From positions 62,001 to 126,000 of the forward strand of contig CABUKE010000005.1 in the NCBI GenBank assembly GCA_902492065.1: 64,000 nt of DNA. Direction: 5' to 3'. The notes below the pieces were generated by a model. It searched no databases. It was not told the DNA's origin and worked only from the letters and a program-made list of their open reading frames with translations. Both the position numbers and the translations under genes were made by a program. The DNA is from an uncultured Eubacteriales bacterium (GTDB lineage: Bacteria; Bacillota; Clostridia; UBA1381; UMGS1253). Of the stretch, positions 53,071-60,848 are shown piece after piece (the first letter of the stretch is position 1; each line of letters begins with the position of its first letter).

Positions 53071-53286
53071 ATGTCTGAAGATGAAATTTTAGCAAAGAAG
53101 CTAAAAGCGCACCGAATTAAACAAGGGTTATCACAAAAAGAGCTTGCCAGGCAAATTGGCGCCAGTACGGATACAATTGGACTGATTGAGCGACAAAAGG
53201 TTAAACCGCGTTTGGACACAATGGAAAAGATTGCTGAATATTTTGGCATCACGCTGTCTGACTTGCTCGACACTCAAGAAGACTGA
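53071..53286 (+). CDS. XRE-type small regulator
   Basis: 71 residues, a single helix-turn-helix: LKAHRIKQGLSQKELARQIGASTDTIGLIERQKVKPRLDTM. No effector domain. The composition is close to its AT-rich surroundings. A terminator hairpin follows directly. Confidence 0.85.
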   Translation: MSEDEILAKKLKAHRIKQGLSQKELARQIGASTDTIGLIERQKVKPRLDTMEKIAEYFGITLSDLLDTQED

Positions 53287-53300
53287 AAATCTAAACGGGC

Positions 53301-53371
53301 AAAGGCTGCTGGGGTTTCCGGCGGCCTTTTATCAGCATGTGCCGGACGCGCTGCCTGTGCCGGCTTTTTTT
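53301..53371 (+). terminator. Two consecutive hairpins after the XRE gene
   Basis: First: AAAGGCTGCTGG with CCGGCGGCCTTT, 12-bp stem, TTTTAT tail. Second: GCCGG with CCGGC followed by T7. Confidence 0.7.
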
Positions 53372-53463
53372 GTTTCAGGGAGTGGATATGAAAAATAGTC
53401 GCATTTTTTTGGTTAATGTGATAAAATACAGAAAAGATCAAAACAATAAATCGGAGGTGCAGA

Positions 53464-53847
53464 ATGGACATACAGTATCAAACGGACTTGGAAGGGATTT
53501 GTGCCGAGCACCTAGCGCATTTTTGTGTTGGGTGGCAACATCCAATTTATGGAAATGAAATGTATACTATTTTAGAAAACAGTTACAGCATTGTTCTTGC
53601 CAAGGATGGGAACCGGGTTATTGGTTTTATAAATGCTTTATCAGATGGTCTGAAGTTTGCTTTTATTCCAATGCTTAAAGTTTTGCCGGAATATCAAAAG
53701 CGGGGGATTGGCACAAAACTTTTTAATATCCTATTAAAGAGTTTGGGGGATATCCCCAATATTGACTTAACATGTGAAGAAACCTTACAAAGATATTATG
53801 AGAGGTTTGGCATGTTAAAATCATACGGCATGGTATTTAGAAAATAA
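53464..53847 (+). CDS. GNAT acetyltransferase
   Basis: 127 residues. The acetyl-CoA loop VLPEYQKRGIGTKLF (about 74-88) is clear; the rest fits a short GNAT domain. CGGAGGTG precedes the ATG. It is a lone gene with AT-rich composition like its XRE neighbour. Substrate unknown. Confidence 0.85.
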   Translation: MDIQYQTDLEGICAEHLAHFCVGWQHPIYGNEMYTILENSYSIVLAKDGNRVIGFINALSDGLKFAFIPMLKVLPEYQKRGIGTKLFNILLKSLGDIPNIDLTCEETLQRYYERFGMLKSYGMVFRK

Positions 53848-53938
53848 TTACTTTTGCATAAAATTTTATGGATTTTTGAAAAAATTACGCTATAATAGAC
53901 AGCGGAAGTGACAACAAGCCATAAAAGAGGTGCTTAAG

Positions 53939-55120
53939 ATGAATAAAATCGGACAGCAGTTTGTCTCCGAGATGGAGCGGTACACGGACCGAAAGAGCGG
54001 GCGGGAGGTTGTACAGCTTACGCAGAGCGGGATGAGCTGGCATATGTACTTTACCGATAATTCCTTTACGCTTGGGGATAAGGACATTATCTATCTGCAC
54101 GCGGACGGCAATCTGCGCCAAAAGGGCGACACAAATGTGTTCCGGCTTAACTTGGAGAGCGGCGTTCGGACACAGCTGACCGACTTTAAGAGCCAGTTTG
54201 AAACAACGGGTGCATTTACAAAGAGCCCGGACAGCGAATATCTGATTTTTATCGGCGACGGGGATTTGTACTCTATGAATTTAAATAGCGGGGAAACAAC
54301 GCTCCTGTACCGCTGTCCGGTCGGGCATACACTTGGACATCCGAGCGTCAGCTTTGACAAACGCTACGTCGCCATAGCGGCGTGCGACGTTCCAAAGGTG
54401 AACAAGTCCTATGTCGGGGAGAATTACGGTGGCTTTAAAGAAAGCTTCTATGCGCATAAGCACGCGTACCTCATCGTTGCGAGGATGGACGGCACGGGCG
54501 GGGACGTCGTATTTGAGGATACGCATTGGATGGGGCATGTGCAGTTTGCGCCCGACACGAACGAATATATCACTTACTGCCACGAGGGGCCGTGGAACTA
54601 CGTCCAGCAGCGCATCTGGATGTTCAATACCATTACGCGGCACGTCAAGCCGTGCTTTGTGCAGGCGGAGGATGACAGCATCGGGCACGAGTTCTGGACG
54701 CGGGATGGGCTTGTTTTCTTTGACAACCGTGGCAAGGGTCACGATGGGACAATTACCTCGGACAAGACGCAGGCCGTCACGATGGACAGCGACGGCCCGG
54801 ATGCGATCCCGTGGATCGGGTTTGCGGATAAGGAGTGCAACCTGGTGCGGCGGATGGACTTGCCGTATTACTGCAACCACTACCATGCAAACCGCGACAA
54901 TACAAAGCTGGTAGCCGATGCTGTGGAGGACATTGTTTTGATTGATATTGCACAGGATACGCCCAAGATTGAAACGCTGTGCGAGCATAACACCTCCTGG
55001 CGGTGGCAGACAGTGCATTGCCATCCCTGCTGGAGTTGGTCGAACGATAAAATCCTGTTTGCTTCTGACGGAAAGGAGGAGGGCAGGCCGCAGCTCTACA
55101 TGGTGGAGATGGAGCGGTAG
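53939..55120 (+). CDS. Oligogalacturonate lyase (PL22)
   Basis: 393 residues of the seven-bladed beta-propeller PL22 family; TYCHEGPWNYVQQRIWMFN, GHEFWTRDGLVFFDNRGKG and NHYHANRDNTKLVADA are characteristic. It cleaves pectin-derived digalacturonate in the cytoplasm. The ATG at 53939 follows AGAGGTG. A perfect TATAAT at 53891-53896 is its likely -10. No other pectin gene is adjacent. Confidence 0.9.
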   Translation: MNKIGQQFVSEMERYTDRKSGREVVQLTQSGMSWHMYFTDNSFTLGDKDIIYLHADGNLRQKGDTNVFRLNLESGVRTQLTDFKSQFETTGAFTKSPDSEYLIFIGDGDLYSMNLNSGETTLLYRCPVGHTLGHPSVSFDKRYVAIAACDVPKVNKSYVGENYGGFKESFYAHKHAYLIVARMDGTGGDVVFEDTHWMGHVQFAPDTNEYITYCHEGPWNYVQQRIWMFNTITRHVKPCFVQAEDDSIGHEFWTRDGLVFFDNRGKGHDGTITSDKTQAVTMDSDGPDAIPWIGFADKECNLVRRMDLPYYCNHYHANRDNTKLVADAVEDIVLIDIAQDTPKIETLCEHNTSWRWQTVHCHPCWSWSNDKILFASDGKEEGRPQLYMVEMER

Positions 55121-55131
55121 AACGTACGGAC

Positions 55132-55950
55132 TTAAAAGACGGCGTTTTCCAACAGCCATTTGGCAACGCTGTCGTCGTCATTATTGCTGAGGATTCCGGT
55201 TGCGGCGGCCTTTAGAGCTTCGTCCGCGTTTGCAACGGCGTAGCATTCGTCGGAGATGGAAAACAGGGGGAGGTCGTTTTTCCCGTCGCCGAACGACACA
55301 ATCCTGCGGCAGCCCAGAAGTTCTTTCAGCTTTTGCGCAGCCGTTGCTTTGTTTGCGTTTTGTGGAAGAATCTCCAGCCATTGGGTTTCGCTGTAGGTGT
55401 CCTTTTGATAGACGCAGGAAAAGTCGCGGCGAAGTTTCTCGTAGACAGGATAGAGTTTTTTTGCGTCGTCAATACAGGTGAAATAAAAAATCTGCCCCGC
55501 ATAGAGCGCGCCGGCGTGTTCGACAGGATTATTGCGCGGGTCGCCGCGCCGCGTAGACAGAAATTCATTTGCACCGGCGCTCATATGGCCGGACAGGTAG
55601 GAAAAGGTTTCGATGCCGCCTGTGTGGGCATAGACGATAGGATGAAGCTGCGCAGAGGCGAGCACCGTGCGGATTGCCGCTGCGTCGCTGGGGGAAAAAT
55701 AGTTGGAGAGAAGCGGTTTCCCACTCTGGTGGTCGACGATAAAGGCGCCGTTGTACACAATGGCGGGCAGGCTTGCCGTGATGCCGTGCGTGACCTTTGC
55801 GGCAGTGTGAGCCGAGCGCGCCGTAGCGTAGGAAAAGAGCATACCGCGGCGGACCAGCGTGTTGACGGCATTTGCGGTAAAGAGGGATACTGTCTGGTCG
55901 GAGCCGAGCAGCGTTCCATCGAGGTCGGTGATGTATAATGTTTTGTCCAA
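55132..55950 (-). CDS. Cof-type HAD hydrolase
   Basis: 272 residues from a TTG start after AAAGGAGG. DLDGTLLG (9-16) is HAD motif I, and SFGDGKNDLPLFSISD is the late Cof motif with Asp/Asp. The inserted cap is type IIB. These enzymes dephosphorylate sugar phosphates or cofactors; the substrate is not known. A strong promoter lies on the minus strand at 56018-56046. Confidence 0.9.
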   Translation of the reverse strand: MDKTLYITDLDGTLLGSDQTVSLFTANAVNTLVRRGMLFSYATARSAHTAAKVTHGITASLPAIVYNGAFIVDHQSGKPLLSNYFSPSDAAAIRTVLASAQLHPIVYAHTGGIETFSYLSGHMSAGANEFLSTRRGDPRNNPVEHAGALYAGQIFYFTCIDDAKKLYPVYEKLRRDFSCVYQKDTYSETQWLEILPQNANKATAAQKLKELLGCRRIVSFGDGKNDLPLFSISDECYAVANADEALKAAATGILSNNDDDSVAKWLLENAVF

Positions 55951-56017
55951 AAGGATTCCTCCTTTTTATGCTCTTTGGTGCGTACGCTCCGCTTTGTTCT
56001 TACATTATTTACAATGC

Positions 56018-56046
56018 ATTATAACATAGGAAAACCAGGAAGTCAA
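56018..56046 (-). promoter_or_regulatory. Promoter of the Cof-type hydrolase
   Basis: Minus strand: TTGACT (56046-56041), 17-nt spacer, TATAAT (56023-56018) with a TG extension. Confidence 0.8.
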
Positions 56047-56137
56047 AACGCCGTTTGTTCACAATTTGCCATTCATGGCGATAAGGAACCGCCCTGATAA
56101 ATCCATAACAGAAACGAAAAGAAGGGGAGGCTTGCGC

Positions 56138-57004
56138 ATGGATAAGATTATGTTTCCGCGGACAGAGGTAGAGGGGATTTCCCTGTCAAGAATGATTATC
56201 GGCACAAACTGGTTGATGGGGTGGAGCCATACAGGGCCTGCGGCTGACAAAATGATATGTGACCGGAACGGAAGCCGGGAGCAGAAGTTTGGCGTTATCA
56301 AAGCGTTTTTAGCGCATGGGATCGACACGATTATGGGGCCGGTCAGCCAGCAGCCGGCGCTGCTCGAGGCAATTCTATACGCGCAGGAGCAGACCGGGAC
56401 AGAAATGAAAATCGTGGACACGCCCATATTGAACATGGAGGATTCCGCCGAAGGGCGCCGGGAGGCACAGGCAGCGGTCAAAAAGAGCGCAGAGACGGGC
56501 AGCAGCCTGTGTCTGATTCACCACTCGAGCGCGGAAAAGCTGGTTAACAAACAGACGGGGGAACTGCAAAGGATAGACGACTATACGGGCATGATACGCG
56601 AAGCGGGGATGGTGCCGGGGTTGTCGGCGCATATGCCGGAGTTGGTGGTCTATTCGGATGCGCATGGGTATGATATTCAGACCTATATCCAAATCTATAA
56701 TCCGATGGGCTTCATGATGCAAGTGGAGATTGAAACGGTCGCCGCCATCATCAACCGCGCCAAAAAGCCTGTCATGACTATCAAGCCGATGGCGGCAGGG
56801 CGGTGTACGCCCTATGTCGGGCTTAACTTCGTCTGGAACACCATCCGCCCCTGCGACATGGTGACGGTGGGGTGCTTCAGTCCGGAGGAAGCGTATGAAG
56901 ACATTGAAATTTCCAGAGCTGCGCTGGAACACCGCTTTCCGGCAATCGGGCGGCGGAGCAGCCCGAACGAGGCGCAGGCTGCCTTTGGGGGAAAGGAAAA
57001 ATAA
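56138..57004 (+). CDS. TIM-barrel protein, aldo/keto reductase-like (unassigned)
   Basis: 288 residues. A start like GISLSRMIIGTNWLMGWSH and a C-terminal block TIKPMAAGRCTPY ... MVTVGCFSPEEAYEDIEIS recall the last strands of aldo/keto reductases, but the Asp-Tyr-Lys-His tetrad is not obvious in between. I see a LCLIHHSS strand where the His could lie. GGGGAGG precedes the ATG. It is the last chromosomal gene before the phage attachment site. Confidence 0.45.
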   Translation: MDKIMFPRTEVEGISLSRMIIGTNWLMGWSHTGPAADKMICDRNGSREQKFGVIKAFLAHGIDTIMGPVSQQPALLEAILYAQEQTGTEMKIVDTPILNMEDSAEGRREAQAAVKKSAETGSSLCLIHHSSAEKLVNKQTGELQRIDDYTGMIREAGMVPGLSAHMPELVVYSDAHGYDIQTYIQIYNPMGFMMQVEIETVAAIINRAKKPVMTIKPMAAGRCTPYVGLNFVWNTIRPCDMVTVGCFSPEEAYEDIEISRAALEHRFPAIGRRSSPNEAQAAFGGKEK

Positions 57005-57028
57005 TATAAAATACGGAATATGTACATA

Positions 57029-57072
57029 AAAAACCGCCAAACAAGTAGGACCACTGCTGTTTGGCGGTTTTT
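57029..57072. terminator. Terminator of the split tRNA-Trp gene and the preceding gene
   Basis: 15-bp stem AAAAACCGCCAAACA/TGTTTGGCGGTTTTT. On the minus strand it lies four bases past the tRNA 3' fragment, so it was probably the native tRNA-Trp terminator. Confidence 0.8.
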
Positions 57073-57076
57073 AACT

Positions 57077-57104
57077 TGGCAGGGGCAGAAGGACTTGAAC
57101 CCTC
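57077..57104 (-). repeat. attachment site: 3' end of tRNA-Trp
   Basis: Minus strand reads GAGGG-TTCAAGT-CCTTC (T arm) then TGCCCCT-G-CCA (acceptor 3' strand, discriminator and encoded CCA). An acceptor of AGGGGCA/TGCCCCT with discriminator G is that of Firmicute tRNA-Trp. Only about 28 bases are present, so this is the duplicated core left by integration, next to the integrase gene. An intact tRNA-Trp should be at the far end. Confidence 0.8.
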
Positions 57105-57150
57105 ATAAAATCCTTTATTATCAATAAAAATATTAAAAGTTACATGAAAT

Positions 57151-58191
57151 TTACATGGAGTTTAGTATTTTCGCTACCTTATCTTTACGGGATTTGCTGA
57201 TATGCGTATAAATGTTTTGGGTAGTACTTATATCAGCGTGGCCTAAAAGCTCTTGCGCATCCTTAGCGGGAATACCTGCGTTATAAAGTATGGTTGCATA
57301 TGAGTGCCTTAACTGATGAGGTGTACATGTTACGCCTGATTTTTTTTGATAGCTTTCCCATTTTTTCCTAAACAGTGACTCACTATATATGTTACCGTCT
57401 TTATCGCTGAAAACAAAATCGTTTTGTTTGCCTCTCGGCAATTTGTCCGCAAGCCTATCTAATAGAATAATTTCCCGAACACCAGATTTAGTTTTAGGTT
57501 CTTTTATATGCGGCTTATTCCCAATATAGTATACAGATTTTGAAATAGAGATTGTTTTATTGTCAAAATCTATATCCTTGTATTGCAATGCAAGAGCTTC
57601 ACCCTTTCGGCATCCGGTATATAGGAGAAAGTAGGCGAACAACCCTAATTCTAAAGACAGGTTTTCGCTATTTTCAATCGCCTTTATATCTTCTTCAGTT
57701 GCCATGTCTCGCGTACCGCGATTGAGATTCTTTGGCAAAGAAAGAAACTGGGCAGGGTTATTCTCAATATAGCCATGAGAAGCAGCATACCTAAATATCA
57801 GATTTGTAATATTAATTTGGTTCTTTACAGTTTTAATATTGTTGTATAACTGCGAAAAATCTTGAATAAAACAATTTAAATCAATCACACTAATTTCATT
57901 GATTTTCTGATCGCCAAACTCTTTTTTTACCCTTTCATATGCAGGTTTGTATGATTTGACCGTATTAGGGGATAAAGAAGTCTGATGCTCCTCCCACCAA
58001 GCGTCGGCTATATTTTTTAACAGTGTTCCTTGTTCTTGCTCACCTCTCCAAGCTATCATTTTCTTTTTTATTTCAGCGGGTGAGCGACCATAAAAGTATT
58101 TATATTTTTTCTTCCCGTTTATAACAACTGAAATTTGTTCTTGATACATATCGTTTCCGTATTTATCTTTTCGTTTAAACGTAATAATCAC
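57151..58191 (-). CDS. int: Tyrosine site-specific integrase
   Basis: 346 residues: an N-terminal arm-binding domain, a core-binding SAM-like domain (LSPNTVKSYKPAYERV) and the catalytic domain with Arg in TGCRKGEALAL, HQLRHS, LLGHADISTTQNIYTHI and the nucleophile Tyr. Start is GTG (58191) after AAGGTAGG. It lies at the element edge beside the tRNA fragment, as expected for an integrating phage or ICE. Confidence 0.95.
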   Translation of the reverse strand: MIITFKRKDKYGNDMYQEQISVVINGKKKYKYFYGRSPAEIKKKMIAWRGEQEQGTLLKNIADAWWEEHQTSLSPNTVKSYKPAYERVKKEFGDQKINEISVIDLNCFIQDFSQLYNNIKTVKNQINITNLIFRYAASHGYIENNPAQFLSLPKNLNRGTRDMATEEDIKAIENSENLSLELGLFAYFLLYTGCRKGEALALQYKDIDFDNKTISISKSVYYIGNKPHIKEPKTKSGVREIILLDRLADKLPRGKQNDFVFSDKDGNIYSESLFRKKWESYQKKSGVTCTPHQLRHSYATILYNAGIPAKDAQELLGHADISTTQNIYTHISKSRKDKVAKILNSM

Positions 58192-58221
58192 CTTCCTACC
58201 TTATACTACAAAAAAAACAGC

Positions 58222-58259
58222 CCCGACATGGTACGCATTGTTAAGAGGCGTGTCGGGGC
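58222..58259 (-). terminator. Terminator of the leftward early genes
   Basis: GCCCCGACA/TGTCGGGGC stem; the minus strand then shows a T-run. It lies between the DinD fragment and the integrase. Confidence 0.8.
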
Positions 58260-58275
58260 CTAACTCATGATTGTA

Positions 58276-58485
58276 TTATACGATAACCCCGCCTATCATA
58301 TTGGTGGCTTCACCGAAATGGTCGGAAATAATTTGACCGCTATTTTTACACGCTTCCATAGCTTTATCAATAGCTACAAGAAAATTTCTGTAGTCTTGAT
58401 ACTCCAATGTTACTGCAAGTTCGCGAGCCGACCAATATTCTTGTCCATATTCATTGGTATGCTTAATTTCTTCAAATACATTCAT
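58276..58485 (-). pseudogene. DinD N-terminal fragment
   Basis: 69 residues starting MNVFEEIKHTNEYGQEYWSA, LEYQDYRNF, IDKAMEACKNSGQIISDHF, which is the first quarter of DNA-damage-inducible protein D (normal length near 275). After DHFGEATNMIGG the frame soon stops. AAAGGAG precedes the ATG. The rest of the gene is missing. A 26-bp copy of its last coding bases lies upstream at 58540-58565. Confidence 0.7.
58288..58313. repeat. 26-bp direct repeat, copy 1
   Basis: The segment CCCGCCTATCATATTGGTGG... lies in the DinD fragment end; 25 of 26 bases match copy 2. Confidence 0.8.
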
Positions 58486-58539
58486 GATTTTATCTCCTTT
58501 CTTTATATTCACCGAATACATACGCTGCACGGTTCATAG

Positions 58540-58565
58540 CCCGCCTATCATATTAGTGGCTTCAC
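58540..58565. repeat. 26-bp direct repeat, copy 2
   Basis: Same sequence with one change, about 250 bases away, just after the ImmA stop. On the minus strand both can encode HFxEATNMIGG. Confidence 0.8.
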
Positions 58566-58583
58566 GAAAATGATATGCCACCC

Positions 58584-59243
58584 TCATTTTTCCTTATACT
58601 CCGCAATAAATTTCCCAAACTGCGTCAGCGCGCGCCGCTCCTGCGGCGACACGCCAAAGCACGACCGTCCCTTTGTGCGCAGCCACTCCCGCTCTCGTGC
58701 GTACAGCTCCGCCATACGTTTCGCGCGTATCTCTGCCGCCGTATTTGACAGCCCGCACAGGCTTGCAATCTCGCCCGCTGTATGGATATCCAGCGCATGC
58801 AAAACGCAAGCAGGGGCCAACAGGCGGCTTGCAAACACGTTAGCGGCGGCCTCTATGGGGTTAGGTTCTTCGCACGCCCTGTTCCAGAGCGACACGCCGG
58901 AGCGGCATGCGGTAGAATCTTGGGCTAAATGCCCCAAAACGATATGCCCGATTTCGTGTGCCACGGTAAACCGTTTGCGCGCGTGTGTTTGGATGGTTTC
59001 GTTGTAGAAGATAACATATCTATTTTTAATAATCTTAGAAAAACCATCATTTATAGTAAGTGGTTGGAGCTTATACCGCTCAATCATATCTTTCCCATTC
59101 TCATAGCTGTAGCAAAGTAGATTCATATCCTTACATAGCTTTTTTACGTCTACAGGCAAATGTGATATGCTATACTTAAAAATTACCTTCCACGCTGTAT
59201 CTCTTGCTTTCTTGTAGTCGATGTAAAAATCCGACTGCCGCAT
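58584..59243 (-). CDS. ImmA/IrrE-family metallopeptidase
   Basis: 219 residues. HEIGH at 96-100 in RFTVAHEIGHIVLGHL is the zinc site; a later E in NPIEAAANVFASRLL completes it. ImmA proteins cut phage or ICE repressors. It is in the same leftward operon as the cI-like repressor. GAGGTGA precedes the ATG at 59243. Confidence 0.9.
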   Translation of the reverse strand: MRQSDFYIDYKKARDTAWKVIFKYSISHLPVDVKKLCKDMNLLCYSYENGKDMIERYKLQPLTINDGFSKIIKNRYVIFYNETIQTHARKRFTVAHEIGHIVLGHLAQDSTACRSGVSLWNRACEEPNPIEAAANVFASRLLAPACVLHALDIHTAGEIASLCGLSNTAAEIRAKRMAELYAREREWLRTKGRSCFGVSPQERRALTQFGKFIAEYKEK

Positions 59244-59337
59244 AACTATCACCTCAAGGATAATTATGCGGCATTTGTCGATTTATGTCATTGCAAAATG
59301 TTTTCCTGAGGTGGAAGGGATTGCCTGTGTGTCAAAG

Positions 59338-59874
59338 TTAGGCGTTTTCCAAATCGTATAAGTAGTCCTTTTTCATTATCCGAATGGAGCAACCATCAAA
59401 GTCGCTTGTATGCTTAATTTCATTTATTGTGGCGTAAATTTCATGTACATCTGCCAGCCTATCATAAATCTTCTTTTGTATCACTTTATGCTTTCCGCTT
59501 AAATAGCCTAATATTTCGCCATTCCATAAAACTTTAACCGGGTTTTCGTGTTCGTCAGTATCTTCCTGAACAAGTATAACTTTGTCGCCCACTTTTACCT
59601 TGTCGAGCAAGTCAAAATCAATACCGCCAAGCCACAGCGTGCGTGTGCGAACTTCTCTATAGTCAATATCAGATTTTACAGGCTTTGCAAGGTCAACAGA
59701 ATTAGGAGTTATATAATCTTCTGGAATAGATTCATTCACATGCAGTGTTACATTTGCATTTTTGGACTTGTCAGCGTGTAAAATTTTATATATTACCCAA
59801 CAAATAAAATAGATAATGCCTACCGGATAAAAAATAATGAGTAACACAAGTTGCCATGCCTTTAGTTTTCGCAC
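59338..59874 (-). CDS. Membrane protein with HIRAN-like tail
   Basis: 178 residues. One membrane segment (about 8-30), a charged linker and a soluble end, about 95-178, with VKVLWNGEILGYLSGKHKVI resembling a HIRAN-type or similar DNA/protein-binding fold. This is a weak resemblance. It may be a host-interaction gene expressed in the lysogen. Located between the repressor and ImmA genes. Confidence 0.4.
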   Translation of the reverse strand: MRKLKAWQLVLLIIFYPVGIIYFICWVIYKILHADKSKNANVTLHVNESIPEDYITPNSVDLAKPVKSDIDYREVRTRTLWLGGIDFDLLDKVKVGDKVILVQEDTDEHENPVKVLWNGEILGYLSGKHKVIQKKIYDRLADVHEIYATINEIKHTSDFDGCSIRIMKKDYLYDLENA

Positions 59875-59897
59875 AGAAACTCCTCCTTATTTTAATA

Positions 59898-60368
59898 TCA
59901 ATCTCCATCCAAATCAAACTTTTGCAGTTCGTCAAACCCTTCAAATTCGGTCGTTTCCGCGTCCGCCTTTTCAAGTTCTTCCTTTGTCATGATATGCGTC
60001 ATCACACCGCCGCCACGCGCAGCCACCTTTGATTCAATATACTGCGGTAATTCCTCTTTGTACTTATCCGCTTTCAGCATTTGCCGAATCATGCCGCGAA
60101 TCTCGGCCTTGTCGATGTCGTCAAGCTGGTCGTATCCAATACTGCCAGTAAATCCGATTTCGTCAGTACGGCCCAAAAGATAGTCAACAGAACAGTCGAG
60201 GTAGTCAGCTATTTTTGCAAGGTTCTTAGAAAGTATATCTGTTCCTTTTGATAACTTACTTACCGTATTCACTCCAAGCTCGCAGAAAGAAAGCAAAGTT
60301 GAAACTGAAACTCCTTTCCTTTTGGCTTGAAGTTTTATTCGATATGCAATTTCTTGTGAATTATACAT
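59898..60368 (-). CDS. cI-like XRE repressor
   Basis: 156 residues. Residues 7-65 form a Cro/CI helix-turn-helix (LSFCELGVNTVSKLSKGTDILSKNLAKIADYLDCSVDYLLG). The C-terminus is acidic and coiled, with no LexA protease pair, so ImmA cleavage rather than RecA autolysis fits. AAAGTAGG precedes the ATG. It is transcribed leftward from 60570-60548. Confidence 0.85.
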   Translation of the reverse strand: MYNSQEIAYRIKLQAKRKGVSVSTLLSFCELGVNTVSKLSKGTDILSKNLAKIADYLDCSVDYLLGRTDEIGFTGSIGYDQLDDIDKAEIRGMIRQMLKADKYKEELPQYIESKVAARGGGVMTHIMTKEELEKADAETTEFEGFDELQKFDLDGD

Positions 60369-60404
60369 AAATAAACCTACTTTCAGTTGTACACAATGCT
60401 AATT

Positions 60405-60420
60405 TAACCTAATTAGGTTA
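60405..60420. promoter_or_regulatory. Candidate operator O1
   Basis: TAACCTAATTAGGTTA, a perfect 16-bp palindrome between the repressor start and the rightward promoter. It matches O2 outside the middle four bases. Confidence 0.7.
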
Positions 60421-60428
60421 AACACATG

Positions 60429-60457
60429 TTGACAATAACCTTAAAAGGTGATATTAT
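60429..60457 (+). promoter_or_regulatory. Rightward (lytic-type) promoter
   Basis: TTGACA (60429-60434), 17-nt spacer, TATTAT (60452-60457). The spacer is filled by operator O2. It should drive the Cro-like gene and everything to the right. Confidence 0.8.
60436..60451. promoter_or_regulatory. Candidate operator O2
   Basis: TAACCT-TAAA-AGGTGA, same half-sites and spacing as O1. The centres are 31 bp apart, about three helical turns. Confidence 0.7.
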
Positions 60458-60553
60458 ATAACCAAGTTAAGGGGCAATAAACAAAAGCTGGTACGACACG
60501 GCAATAAAATCTTTGGCGAGATATAGGGTTTATTGTCCTTTAACTTGATTATA
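60457..60553. repeat. 26-bp imperfect inverted repeat around a 45-nt loop
   Basis: Arms 60457-60482 and 60528-60553 pair with one mismatch and two G-U pairs. The arms hold the start regions of two converging promoters. Confidence 0.8.
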
Positions 60554-60575
60554 CCATAGTGACAGGAATTGTCAA
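60548..60575 (-). promoter_or_regulatory. Leftward promoter of the cI-like repressor
   Basis: Minus strand: TTGACA (60575-60570), 16-nt spacer, TATAAT (60553-60548) with a TG extension. It points at the rightward promoter, so the two transcripts overlap by about 75 nt. A TGACA-N5-TGTCA element covers its -35. Confidence 0.75.
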
Positions 60576-60600
60576 TCCAAAAATGAAAGGGGGCGTGAGC

Positions 60601-60822
60601 GTGACAAATCGGGACGTTACAATCAGCCGGAACATTAAACGGCTGCGGGAGGACGCAGGAATGTCACAGGCCGAATTAAGCAGGCGGCTAAGCGTATCAC
60701 AGGCATTTTTAAACCGTGTTGAAAACCTCCGTGCTAAAGCTCCGTCAGATATGTTATTTGGAGTTGCCGATATATTCGGATGTACGCTTGATGAGCTGGC
60801 TGGCAGGGATAAGCCAGCGTAA
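60601..60822 (+). CDS. Cro-like XRE protein
   Basis: 73 residues from a GTG start behind AAAGGGGG. DVTISRNIKRLREDAGMSQAELSRRLSVSQAFLNRVENLRAKAP is one helix-turn-helix. It is the first gene of the rightward transcript and the natural partner of the repressor in a lysis/lysogeny switch. Confidence 0.85.
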   Translation: MTNRDVTISRNIKRLREDAGMSQAELSRRLSVSQAFLNRVENLRAKAPSDMLFGVADIFGCTLDELAGRDKPA

Positions 60823-60848
60823 ACCAATAGGGAGGGAGGGGAGAAAAC

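Noticed and set aside
57077..57104. Complete tRNA gene
   Set aside because: Only T-arm and 3' acceptor strand are present; no anticodon or D arm in the adjacent sequence.
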